This document shows, one piece after another, positions 34,015-46,538 of a stretch of DNA of 64,000 nt. The translations under genes and the position numbers were made by a program. How positions within the stretch are numbered: position 1 is the stretch's first letter; every line of letters starts with the position of its first letter. Source of the stretch: Pterobdella sp. o SKG-2022 (Eukaryota > Annelida > Clitellata > Hirudinida > Piscicolidae). The stretch is from the NCBI GenBank assembly GCA_964035795.1, contig OZ038327.1, positions 1,438,770 to 1,502,769 of the forward strand. The letters run 5' to 3'. Below the pieces are notes generated by a model. It saw only the letters and a program-made list of their open reading frames with translations. It ran no database searches and was not told where the DNA came from.

Positions 34015-37000
34015 ATGGCAACCATAGGAGAAGTTGAAGGTTTGGCTTTAGCAAAGAAGATGAACATAGGAAACCAAGTTTGGTCAATCAAGAAAACAAT
34101 CATAGTTATTCTGGTTCCTATCCTGCTTCTTCCCCTTCCTGTACTGTGGAATGAAAAGGTAGAAGGGTAGATGAGGTTGAATGGGGGTTTTATTGATACA
34201 ATACTATTAACATTTCACCGTTACCCCCACTTTTATCATCATCTTTATTACCACCATTTTTACCATCACCAACTTTATCACCACCACCATTTCAGCTTCA
34301 CGCAATAACACCATCGTACTATACTCCACGACCATCAAACCACAACATTCCACCCTCATAACACCACCACACCCAAAAACACCACTATCACATTCTCACA
34401 AACACCATAACATCACCACATCCACATCCTCACCTACCCACCCACCACCACGTCCATAAAAGCAAGGCAGATGTGCTTACGTGATCCTGATAATGATCTT
34501 GTACTGGATGACAGAAGTGTTACCAATGGCTGTCACAGCCCTTATTCCCATTGTGATGTTCCCTTGGCTGGGAGTGATGCATTCGAAAGATGTTTGCGTC
34601 AATTACTTGAAGGTTGGTTGGGGGAAAAGAGAGAGGAATTCGGGACCAGGGATTAGGGTTGGGGCTGGGAAAAAACGTTGGAAATGCTGGAGCAGAAGAG
34701 ATCTTTTATCTGTTTTCGTGTTTTATGGTCTTTTTATATTTTTCAAGAAATTATTTTTTCTTTTATTTTGTTTTTAAAACATAAACTCCATTAAAACTTC
34801 GAAAATCTTATTCTGATTTCAAAACCATTCAAAAAACTGCCATCAGGATGCCAATATGCTATTCTTTGGAGGCTTGCTAATAGCGATAGCAGTGGAAAAA
34901 TGGAACTTGCACAAAAGAGTGGCACTGAGAATCCTCATTTTAGTGGGGTCAAAACCAAAATGGTGAGATTTTTGGGGGTTCTCGCCGCTTTTAACTGCCC
35001 TTTAACTGAAATATTATTTTGTGTGATTCCTCTGATAGTTAACTAAAATAATATTAACCTTCATATCGATAACTGGTAAAAATACCAAAAAATTTCACAC
35101 TATATTATTTTATCAAATTTTTGAAGCTTTCACCAACTTTTTTTTATCCCTGATCATAATTTTACTATCTTTATCCATAAGCCATAAATCCACCAATTTT
35201 AGACCCAAATAATAGACCTCCCATCACGCCCCATACCACCACCCCTACCGATCCATTCACAATCTCTGTCACCATCCACAAACACAAACCTTCACAACTT
35301 CTTACCAACACTACCCCAGCCACAAATCTTCTACACACCATAACCCCATCTCCTCCTTAACCACAACCTCCCACCACTCCTACTGTTTACCCAAACCTAC
35401 TTCCCACACAGGATAATCTTCGGTTTCATGATGGTCACTTGTTTCCTGTCAATGTGGTTGAGCAACACTGCAACAACAGCCATGATGATGCCCATATCTC
35501 AGGCAGTGTTGACGGAGTTGGATCTGAACAGGATCAAAAATCTCAAGAAACCTGAGTAAGTGGTGGTTTTTGGTTGGGTAGAGATTTGAGTGGGCAAGGA
35601 AGGAAAAAAAAAGGGGAGATTGGGTGGGTGGTGGGTTGTGGTTAGAGAAGAAGAAGGTTCGGTGGATGGTAAGTTGCGATTGGGTTGGGGATTGAGCACA
35701 TAAAATTTTTGGGTTGGGTTTCTTGAAGAATTTAGAGAGGGCTAGATAAATTTTCATTTCTATCCAAAAAAATCTAAAAAACACTCGAAACAACCACAAC
35801 ACTAATCCCACCAGCGGTTCTCCCTTGCCAGCAGAAGAAGTGAGAATCAGCAACGAGACGTTCAGAATGTTCAAAACAGCCCTCAAGTTATCTATCCCCT
35901 TCTCTTGCAACATTGGCGGTATTGGTACCCTTATAGGAACAGGGCCAAATATTGTGCTCAAAGGGCAGCTAGAGGTGTAAGTTTGAGAGGAAGGAGGATG
36001 GTGTTGTGGGTAAGAGAAAAGTGGAAGTAAGTTGGAAGAGGGTCAGGTGTGTTAGTTGAAAGAGTGGGAGTTGGGAAAAGAGGAAAACGGGTTGGGGTGA
36101 AAAACAAATGAAAATTTAAGTTTGGTGAAATGTGGGTAAAGGGTTAGTTGAGTGAGAATTTTGGGAAAAAAGAGGGAAAGTCGAGAGAAGGCTGAGGTAA
36201 AAGGAAGCTGATTGTGAGAATTCAATAATAATAATGATAATAATTTACGAGGTTTATTATAGTGATGTTTAACTCAGAGAGTTTCAAGATCACTTGATAT
36301 TTGTAAAATATTCTTTTATAATAATAGGTTATAACAGCTTGATATTTTTTAAAAAAACTAGTTTTTAGCCTCTTTCCAAAGTCCTTCACTTTCCTAACCC
36401 TTCTTAAGCCTTCCGGCAAGCCGTTCCACAAACTTGGGCTTTCAACCTCAAACCTAGGCTTTCCACTCTCGACATTTTGGACTTAGGGACGTATAAATTG
36501 GTTGAGTCCGAAGATCTAAGTTTTCGCCTTTCAGGTATTTCAGAGATAAGTATGAGTCTTTCCAATATGTATTTTGGGCCATATCCTAGCCTACATTTAA
36601 ATATAAGTAATAATATTTTATAAACTACCCTATCTCTAACTTTGGCCCAATACAACTTTTTCAAAATTGAAGTTATATGGTCAAACTTCCTTGTTCCTGT
36701 AATTAACCTGGCTGTAGTGTTGATAAGAGACTGGACTCTACACGGCTGCTTTTTAGGTAACCCAGCTAACAAAGTGTTGCAATAATCTATTCTGCTCAGA
36801 ATCAAAGCAACAGCAAGGGTTCTCAACGATTCATAAGAAAGACACTTCTTAATGGACCTTATCTACCTGAGAGCTGAGAAGCCTGCTTGCAACATTTTAC
36901 TTATATGTGAGTTCATGCTCAAGTCTTTATCCATGAAAACACCCAGGCTCTTGACACTTTCTGAAGGTGATATGAAAGTATCCAGTATCCTTATTTACAA

Positions 37001-40000
37001 AATCAACCCAACTTTCAAACTTCCCAACCAACCACAAAACCTTTTCCATTCAACCACCAAACCACTCACTCCCAAATCTCTCAACTCCCAAACCACCTAC
37101 CCTAAAACAACCATCTTCAAACCCTCAAAACCACACAACAGCTTGTACTCAAAATCTCTGGTGAACTTCACCTCTTGGCTGGTCATTGGTTTCCCAATAA
37201 TGGTGGTTGATATCTTTGTCGCTTGGTTTCTCATTCTGTGCTTGTTCGTCGGGTTCCAGAAGTGCTTCGGAAGGGAGAAGGTTGGGTTTTGTTTATTTTT
37301 CCAATTTTTTTTTGTTTTCATTTGTTTAGATTTAGGGTCTTTATTATTATTATTCAAAAGCATCATGTATAACTTTTCGTCAATTTTTTTGAAAACAATC
37401 TCACAAAAAGAGACAATATTTGGATAGTTTTTTATTCAACTGAAATTTTCGAAAAAATTCAATTTTGTCATAATTCATTAATTTATTGCCCTTTTTGTGT
37501 TGTTTTTATATTTGTTTCTACTAGTATTTTTATCGGAATAACTGCTATTTTTATTATTATTATTTTTGATATTATGGTTTTTATCTCACTCGCCCATTCA
37601 CTCATTGGCTGGAAATTCGACTGTTCCATTTTGCTTTTCAACAGCAAGAGGTCGATAACACAGCGAACCAAGTTATAAAGACCGAATACACGAAACTGGG
37701 CAAAATAACGTTAGCAAATAAAATCTAAAAATAAAATTTGTCACCATTTGAAATGAATCTGTTTAGAAAAATTTTTTCAAATGGAACATTTAATTCTTCT
37801 AACTCTAGTTTCAAATACCTACCAACCACCCCTCCTTCTTTCGTCTTCCCTTCTCCCAAATCCCTCTCACTCACCATCTCTCTCTCTTTGATCCCATACT
37901 TTTACACTTCATTCACTCATCACTTATCCAATCACAGCTTTGCAGAAAGCCTAGTGGGTATCAGTTTCTTAACACTGGCTTTTCTCTGGATCTCTAGAGA
38001 ACCAGAGGTCGTTCCTGGCTGGGGGAGTTTGATGAATCATGAAGGTATCAAGTATATTAAAAGTTCAGGACCAGGGAATTCTACTATTTTGATGCCTAGA
38101 AAGTTTAAGACCAGGTAAGTGGGGGGCATGAAGTGGTATTGGTTGGTGAATGTAGAGGTTGTGCAAAAGAAAGTGCTAGTGGTGGAATTTGGTTTTCGAG
38201 AAGTAGGGGTTAGAGTTGAGGGGGGGGGGAAAGGGCTAGTAGGTTTTCGGGGTGAAGTAAAGCCGTGTTGGCTGCTTTATAGGGCATTGGTAAGTTTTTT
38301 TGGGGGGTTCTGGTTGTGTGGGATTAGTAGGACCACAGAATTCATAATCATTTTTTGCGTCACGCATCTATATACATTAAAATTATATTACTTAACCCAT
38401 CACTATACCCCTAATACTCACAATACCATCAATATCATACCCCCACCACCACAACCAGCTTCGTAACAGACGCTTCAGTAGCCATCACTGTCGTCGTCCT
38501 CCTTTTCATCTTCCCCTCCAGATACCCTAACTATTTGTGCTTCAGAAGGAAGAATGGTGAGGTTTTGTGGTGTTTCAAGTGTTTTGTATTAGTATTGATT
38601 TGTGGTGTTATGAAGGATTTTTGAGGTTTATTACTTGCCCTATACCATCAACCAATCATCTATTTTCAAAAACTTACCAACTTCACCCATACCTTTAACC
38701 AATCACAGCACATCAATAACACTTTCTAAGACCTCGAAACCTCACTCACTGTCTGATTTATTTTGACTTATCAGCCTTACCTTTATTACCAATAACTCAC
38801 GCAGCTAAAGAACCTCCAGGCCCCGCCCCTCCTCTTCTTGATTGGCCGACAGCAAATAGACAGATGCCTTGGAGTGTCATTCTTCTTTTGGGCGGTGGAT
38901 TTGCATTGGCTGATGCTTGTAAGGTTGGTTTAGTGAGCGTGGCTTATGTTTTAGTGGGCGTTCATTGTTAAAGCAGTAAAAAGTATTTTGAAAAACTGAA
39001 AATTTAACCACTACTTCTAAAACCTATCCACAAACCATTTTCAGCCACCCTTCAACCATCCACCTCAGCATAACTCCTTTTTTATACCTGCTTTCAAAAT
39101 TTTACTAAATTTTCTAGATCACCACCATTTTTCATATCATTTTCATCTTAAATTCCATCTCATTACCCCTCTTCTCTCTCACGCCCAATCATCCCACATT
39201 TTTCCAACCACTCCCTCCCTCCCTCCCTCCCTCCAAGATATCAAAGCTATCGGTCTCAATCGGTCAGCTTTTAGTCACCATCAAAGTGCTTCCAGCCTTT
39301 GTCATTTGCCTCATCATGACCCTGGTCACCCTGGTCTTCACCCAGTTCACCTCCAACGTCGCTGTCACCACTATAATGATACCGATTATTGAACAGGTTT
39401 TTGTTGCTGTTTTTTTGCTTATTTATTATTATATTTTAATTATTATTATTATTATTCATATTATTATTTTTATTATTATTATGCATAATATTATTTTTGT
39501 TATTATTATTATTATTAAATTTTATAAGAGATGAACGAAAAAAATATTGAAAAAAACAAAATAAAAAATACTTCATTTTCATTCAAAAATGAATTAAAAA
39601 ACAAAAAAAAAATAGAAAACAATAATAACAATAACAAAAAAAACAACCAAAAACCCTAAAACCATCTAGGTATCTCAGGAAACGTGCATTAATCCAGGCT
39701 ATCTCATGCTTCCGGTTGCTCTAGCCGCTTCCTACGCCTTTTGTCTTCCGGTCGGCACTCCGCCCAATGCTATAGCCTATTCTTATGGCGATATTACTAC
39801 ATCGGATATGGTGGGTTTGGGGGCTCGTTAGAGGGTAAAGGGTTTGGGGAAAGAGTTTGTAAGCTTTTGTTGGAGAAAAGGGGCTGGGAGTTAGATTTGA
39901 AAAGGTGTTTGGGAAAAGGGAAGAGGTTTGAAGGAAAGTAGGAAAGACTTTGAGGGGTTCACAGGTTAGTGATAGGTTTAGGAAAGAAGAGAGGTTTAAG

Positions 40001-40232
40001 GGTAGAAGAAAGAGGTTTGAGGTTTAAGGGGTTTCAAGACAATGATAAACATGGGACCCTAATAAAACCATAACAACAAAAAAAAGCGAAAAAAAAAATA
40101 CCATAGATGAAATGTGGCTTGCTGATGTGCATACTAACAACAGCAACAACCATCTTTGCCATCAATACCTGGGCTTACAGCTACTTCGAGCTTGATGTGT
40201 GGCCAGATTGGGCACCCAAAGAAATCTGCTGA
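34015..40232 (+). CDS. SLC13-family sodium-coupled dicarboxylate/sulfate carrier, copy 1, 13 exons
   Basis: A divalent anion:sodium symporter of the DASS superfamily (citrate, succinate or sulfate; the substrate cannot be told from sequence). Exons: 34015-34158, 34463-34612, 34847-34962, 35412-35555, 35815-35976, 37142-37280, 37645-37709, 37938-38114, 38459-38556, 38805-38923, 39238-39396, 39670-39810 and 40107-40232, giving 579 residues, the normal SLC13 length. The inverted-repeat motifs are intact: SNT at 154-156 in [20 protein letters not shown] at 226-230, SNV at 477-479 in [13 protein letters not shown] and GTPPN at 520-524. Multiple hydrophobic helices fit a membrane carrier, including [19 protein letters not shown]. 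It is followed by a 47-bp tandem repeat and the second SLC13 copy in the same direction. Intron 5 holds an antisense LINE relic. Confidence 0.93.
36222..36985 (-). mobile_element. Degenerate non-LTR retrotransposon (LINE) reverse-transcriptase 3' fragment
   Basis: Inserted antisense in intron 5 of the first SLC13 gene. The minus strand encodes the C-terminal part of a LINE reverse transcriptase: [16 protein letters not shown], then [38 protein letters not shown] and, in another frame, [15 protein letters not shown]. An in-frame TAG follows FSALR, and a frameshift near 36440-36465 separates the last block, so the copy is dead. It ends in a short (TTA)n run at 36222-36243, as the 3' tails of some LINE clades do. 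The clade was not determined. Confidence 0.85.
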
Positions 40233-40380
40233 TTATTATTATTGTTGTTTTTGTTGTTATTTTTGTTGTTGTCAGTATTAGTATTTTTTTGTTTCTATTT
40301 TTTTTTCGAATATAGCTAAAAAGCCTTTGGTTGAATCTTTCATTTTAGATTTTTATAAGTTAACTATACTGAAAAGAAAA

Positions 40381-40712
40381 TTTTTCATCTATATAAGTTA
40401 ATACATGGTGGAAGAGCATCTCAAAAATTTTTCATCTATATAAGTTAATACATGGTGGAAGAGCATCTCAAAAATTTTTCATCTATATAAGTTAATACAT
40501 GGTGGAAGAGCATCTCAAAAATTTTTCATCTATATAAGTTAATACATGGTGGAAGAGCATCTCAAAAATTTTTCATCTATATAAGTTAATACATGGTGGA
40601 AGAGCATCTCAAAAATTTTTCATCTATATAAGTTAATACATGGTGGAAGAGCATCTCAAAAATTTTTCATCTATATAAGTTAATACATGGCGGAAGAGCG
40701 TCTCAAAAATCA
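40381..40712. repeat. 47-bp tandem repeat, 7 copies
   Basis: Copies start at 40381, 40428, 40475, 40522, 40569, 40616 and 40663. Each contains tttttcatctatataagtta then atacatggtggaagagcatc. The first six are essentially identical; the seventh has changes (ggcggaagagcgtc). The array begins about 150 bases after the stop of the first SLC13 gene and precedes the second. Confidence 0.95.
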
Positions 40713-40839
40713 CAAAACTAGACTTCCTGCAAATACAAGAACTGTGCCAAGACAGTAAAAGATGGAGAAAGTTTGTTGAAAACGTGATGGTTATAAATAG
40801 GATAAACACGAAAATATATGTGTAAAAAAGTGGAAAAAC

Positions 40840-40922
40840 AAGTAAGTTGATCATTAGGTTGCCTCTAACTGGGGTTTTGGTTGCGCATTTGATGGGTTTC
40901 ACAGGGCGCTACTCTATGTGGC
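40840..40922 (-). repeat. Dispersed repeat family, copy C (diverged)
   Basis: Full-length but diverged relative to copies A and B (for example aagtaagttgatcattagg in place of aagtgagtcgacccttagg). It lies just downstream of the 47-bp repeat array. Confidence 0.75.
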
Positions 40923-41422
40923 CACCACTTTCGCAGAGGTACCATGCAACAGAAGAAAGTCTAACAATAAAAGTAATCCTCTGACCTTGATTCGAGCCCT
41001 GTGTGTTTGGCTTACTAGGTATAAAGCTCTCTTCATTTAGCTATCCGCGCTATGTGATTTGTTCAAAAGGGGCTTTTATAGATTTAAAATGAAGCGCTTT
41101 TACTTGGGAAACGTTAGCATTGTTGATAAACAAAATTAAAAGTCAATTCTACTATAATTGGATTGACTTACTTGTTATAAATTGGTGTTAACTGATTTTC
41201 GTGTAATTGGGTTGACTTTAAATTGGAATAAACTAATTATATATATATATATATATGTTTTGGTTATTAGAGGTTACATAGCCTTAAAATAATTCAGAGA
41301 TGATAAAAACGTTTTGAATGGACAGTTTTAGACATTTAAAACAAATTTTATAAAAATATATTGGAGATTAGACAAATAATTATGTGAAATATGAAAAAAT
41401 AAAATTGCCCATACCCACTGCA
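40923..41422. other. Intergenic region upstream of the second SLC13 gene
   Basis: No exon was seen. A B-box-like gattcgagccc lies near 40988-40998, which may belong to a degraded repeat. A (TA)n tract sits at 41238-41256. The promoter of the second SLC13 gene should lie here. Confidence 0.5.
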
Positions 41423-44400
41423 ATGCCGGATAAGAAAAGAAAAAAAAGTAGTCCAGGAAGGAAATTAAGTTCTAGGAAAAAAGATGGGAAAAAGAAAGAA
41501 AAAAATTTAGGCTCAAAAAATAAGAGACGAGAAATTGAGGTGTCTCGTGATAGTTACGATGATGAGAATTTAGGGGATGAAGAGAAAGAATCGAATCGCT
41601 GGCTTAATTTTTCAAGGATCACCTTTAAAGGATCTTCAAACGATGATGATGATAAAGTTTCAGAAGAAAAAGAAGGAAAAAAAGATAAACGGAATAAAAC
41701 GAAAATTTCGGAAAAGGAAGAGAGAGAAGATAGAAGGAAAAAAACGAAAATCTCGGAAGAAGTAGTGAAGGAAGAGGAAGATGGAGAAGAGAAAAATAAA
41801 AAAGAAAAAGAAGGTGCTAAAAAGAAGAAAAAAAAAGAAAAAGATGAGGAAAAAACAAAAAAAGAGAATATTTCTGTGAGAAGTTTATCGGTTGAAGATT
41901 CTATAGGTCAATTAGAATCTCAGGACAAAAAAATTGTAGAAGAAAAAAAGAAAAAAAAGAAAAAAGTGAAAGGGGTCAAAACTGCCAAAAAAACAAAACG
42001 CACGAAAAAAAAAACAAAAAAAAAGTTGAGCGACGAGCTAAAAAGAAAAGATCAATTAATCGAAAAGCCGGAAGCAAAACCGGGAATAAAACAGCTATTT
42101 CCGGATGAAATGAGTAAAAATTACGCAGAAAATCCTTTGAACTCGAGGTCAAACTTGGGGATGTCCATATTGTCTTACCGAGAGTTAGACGAAGCCGAGG
42201 TAGTGAATTTATTATTATTTTTTTTTATTGTTATTTTTATTATTAATAATAATTTAACGCCAATTTACAATTTTTTTTGTATTCAAAGATGTGTTTATTA
42301 TAATCTATAGAAAGTTAACTAATTTATGATTATGATTTATAAAACATAAACCCAGAAGCTCAAAAAAAAATCACCCACCTTGAGATTCGATCCCAAGAAC
42401 TCACACTCTAAACCCAATGCTCTCCCCAAAATACCACAGTCGCAAATCAACGCCAAATTCATAACCTCTCCTTCCCCCTTATATAAACCTAGGTCACCAT
42501 AGGACAACCCTCGTTCAATCCATCGGCTATCCCGAAATGGTACAGACAACTGTGGTTAATAAAAGAGACAATCGTTGCCATCTTCACCCCCTTCATCCTC
42601 CTCCCCATCCTCTTCTACTCCAACTCCAAGGTTAGTTAAGGATGATTTGGAAAACAATGTTTCTTTTTATAGAGTCGTATCACCTTCGTTCATTCTTTGT
42701 TCTTATGTTTCAATCTCTTTGATCCATTCAGCCATATTTTAAATTTTATATTTCTTTCACTTTTTCTTCACATTTAAAATTCATTTTTCCTATCTCCCCC
42801 CTCCATCCCCCTCCCTCATCTTTTCCTTTTCTTTCCTTTTAAATCCCCATAACCTTTCTCTCTTATATTTAAACTATTCTAATTTTCCACAATCATTATT
42901 GAGTTAGCTTAAACTTCCTTTCTTATTATCACCATCATCCTCATCATCACCACAACAATCATCATCATCACCACTTCCCCCTCCCCCCTATTTCAGCAAG
43001 GTCGTTGTGGTTATGTGATTTGCTTAATGAGTATATATTGGATCTTTACCGCCATTCCATTGGAGGTCACCGCCCTACTTCCGGTTGCTCTCTTCCCCTT
43101 GTTAGGGGTTGAGGCTTGCTCTCTCGTCTGTAATAACTATTTGAAGGTGAGAAGGTGATGGAGGGGGGGGAGTGAGATGATGATGGGAGAAAGGGAAGGG
43201 GGTGAAATATTTTTGAGAGAAGGGGGTGGGTGGAATAATAGTTGGAGAAAGAGGGGAGAGTGGAGAGAAAGAGGGGAAATGAGATTTTATAAGAGTAGTT
43301 GATAGGGTAGTAGGGAATTTTGGAGTAGAGATCGTGTTTCAGATGCTGCAATGGTGAGTTTACGAAATAGTGAATAACAAAAAAACAAAAAAATTTATAA
43401 AAATAACAAAATAAAACTAATAACAACAATAATATTAATAATAACAATAATAGGACGGCAATTTGTTATTCTTCGGAGGAATGGTGATATCAATTGCCTT
43501 CAAGCAGTCCCGCTTGGACAAGAGGATAGCTTTCGGAGTCCTGTTGATGGCTGGACCCAAGCCTAAATGGTTTTTTTTCAATTTCAGTTATAAAAAAAAA
43601 TAAGAATAATAATAAAATTTTAATTAAAATAATAATAATAATTGGGGTTATTACAACAAAAATAGTAGAGTTTTGAAAAAGAATTTGAAATCCACAATAA
43701 AAATGAATAAATCTATAACAAAAAAATATGAATATAAATAAATATTTCAACAACAAAAAAATTCAATAAAAGTAGCAACAACAATTAAAAAAATCAAAAT
43801 TAACAGCAACCATAATACAAAGAAAAAAATGGAAAAAAAACAACAATAGCAAAAATACTTCTCAAAATAAAAATAACAACACCAAACACAAAATCAAAAT
43901 CAACAACAATCATAATAACAACATCAAAAACAATTACAACCTCAACAAAAACAACATCATCAACAACAACAATATATTCAAAAAGAACAACAACAACATC
44001 AACAGGATAATCTTTGGCTTGATGACAACCGCTTGTTTCTTTTCCATGTGGCTCAACAACACAGCAGTGGCTTGCATTATGCTTCCCATCTCTGAAGAGA
44101 TTGTCAAGGAACTCGATCGGCAACGGAAGCTGCTCGATTTTCAGTATTTAGTGTTTTTTTTTTGGCAGTTTTTGTGTTTTTTTGTGTTTGTTTTAAGTCT
44201 AAATTCAATATTTTTAAAATTGGTTTTTTTTTTATTTGAAACTTCAATCTTTTTTTAATACAACTATCTTAGACTTAATAGATCCGACTCCTCTTATACA
44301 TCAGCGACCGCCACCCACTTTTTCATACACCCTCTCCTAACCCATAAACCACCCATCAATTCCTTCCCATCCTTCTCTCCATCAACCCTCCTTTTCCCCT

Positions 44401-46492
44401 TCTTTCTATCCACCTACCTTTCTCCCCATCAACCCCTCCCACAACTCCAGAAAAGAAACCCACAATCGAAGATCAAAACTTGAAACCCATGTAGGAGAAA
44501 GGAACTTCGTAGAATTTAAAAAAGCCGTTATTATTTCTGTTCCTTTTGCCTGCAACATTGGCGGAATAGGAACTCTGGTTGGAACCGGACCCAGTTTTGT
44601 TCTCAAGGATTCTTTAGAACGGTAAGTCATTATTGTTATTGTTACTATTATTTTCAATGTTGCTGTTATTATTATTGTTGCTATTATTTTTATTTTTATT
44701 TTTTTGCTGTTGTTGTTATAATCCCCTTTTTTTGAAATTATCTTCACGTCATTCCTTTCCTACTTATGTCTCAACCTAACCATCACCCAAACCATTTCAT
44801 TCTTTCCCCTTCCATCCCCACGTTACTTCGACCTCCCACTTTCCCTCACCCCTCATCCATTTTCCTCCATCTTTGTCTACACCCTTTTCCCCAACCTACC
44901 AACCCATCCACCAACCACTCCCAGATTCTTCCAGGTGAGAATATTAGACTTCAAATCCTATTTGATAATCGGTTTTCCAGTAATGGTGGTCAACATGTTA
45001 TCGTCATGGGTGATCCTCGTGTGTCTATTTATAGGCTTTCACAATAAGTTTTTCTATCGGGTGCGTTCGTTTTTTTTTATATTATTCTTTTTTTTCCAGC
45101 TTTTTTTTAAATTTTTTTTTATTTTTCCACTGGTTTTTTATATGTTTTATTCTAGTTTATTTGTTTTTTAACATAAATTTTACTTTTTTTTTTATTATTT
45201 TACTTATTATTATTATTATCTTCAGATGTTCAGCAAAGAAGATATAACAAGGATAATCAAAAGGAAATACATTCAACTGGGAGCCATGACGTATGTATCT
45301 CTATTTTTTTTAATTCACACTCATCCCACCATACTTCCTTTTTGCTCCACCTTCCCCCTTCCCCACCCATCATTTCTTCCACCCGTTCCCCTCCCCCAAT
45401 AGCACAGGCGAAATGATAGTTGGAGTATCATTTATATTACTCTCAGTGATGAGAATTCTGTGGGACGCCATCATCTACTCGGATAAATTCAATTTTTTTC
45501 TGCATGTCATTATTTTATTTTTTCAAATGATTTTTTATTTTTATTAGTGTTGTTATTTTTAAATTATTATTCCATTATTGCTTTTAATATTATTAATGGT
45601 TAGGAAGAAGAGCGGAAAGTGTCGGTAGAAACAGATGAGGGAAATCATATTGTCAATAAGGCTTTCCAAGTGTGGTGAGGTCCATAACAATAATAATAAT
45701 AAAATTAATATTAATAATAACCATAACAATGAAGATAATAATAATATGAATAATAATAATAATAACAACAAACTCAAGTCGGAAAATAATAAAAAATTAA
45801 ATATTCACAACAAAAATAAATAAAATTGTTATTTTTATCATAATAACAACAAAAAAATCAATAAAAATAATAAGAAAAATATTAAAGACAATAATTATTT
45901 TTATCATGAGAAAAAATAACATAAAAATAATAAACAATAAAAACAAAAATTAAAACTAATAATTATTATTGTTATTATTCAGCTTTATAACAGACAACAG
46001 CGTAACTTTGACAGTATGCCTTTTGTTCTTCATCTTGCCAATGTACTCCACCACTAGCGAAAGGAAGCGGAAACGTTATAATAATAACAATAATAATACT
46101 ATTATTATTATTCTTACTATTATTATTTGTCATCATTATCCTCATCATCTTCATCATCACCATCATCATTACTATCATAACCATCATCACCTCTCACCCA
46201 AGAATCTAACAACCGAGCGATAATAAATTGGAAAATAGTGATAGAAGAGATTCCTTGGGGGATATTGTTGTTGCTGGGAGGAGGCTTAGCTATTGGGGAT
46301 GCTTTTGAGGTGAGGGTGGGGGTAAGGAGGGCAGGAGGAGGAGGAAGGAGGGCAGGAGGGGGAAAGGTAGAAAGATTTAAAAAAATATCGAAAAAATTTT
46401 TCTTTTAAAACTCCTTTGAACGCCAGAAAAGTGCACTGCATGATACTGTGGCAGAACTTCTTGTCAAATTCGAAGTTATACTGATGCATGAT

Positions 46493-46538
<46 letters not shown>

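Noticed and set aside
40381..40712. CRISPR-like array.
   Set aside because: Copies are directly adjacent with no unique spacers, and the genome is eukaryotic. It is a plain tandem repeat.
42375..42445. Functional tRNA gene.
   Set aside because: The T arm is good, but no seven-base acceptor stem or proper D arm could be formed.
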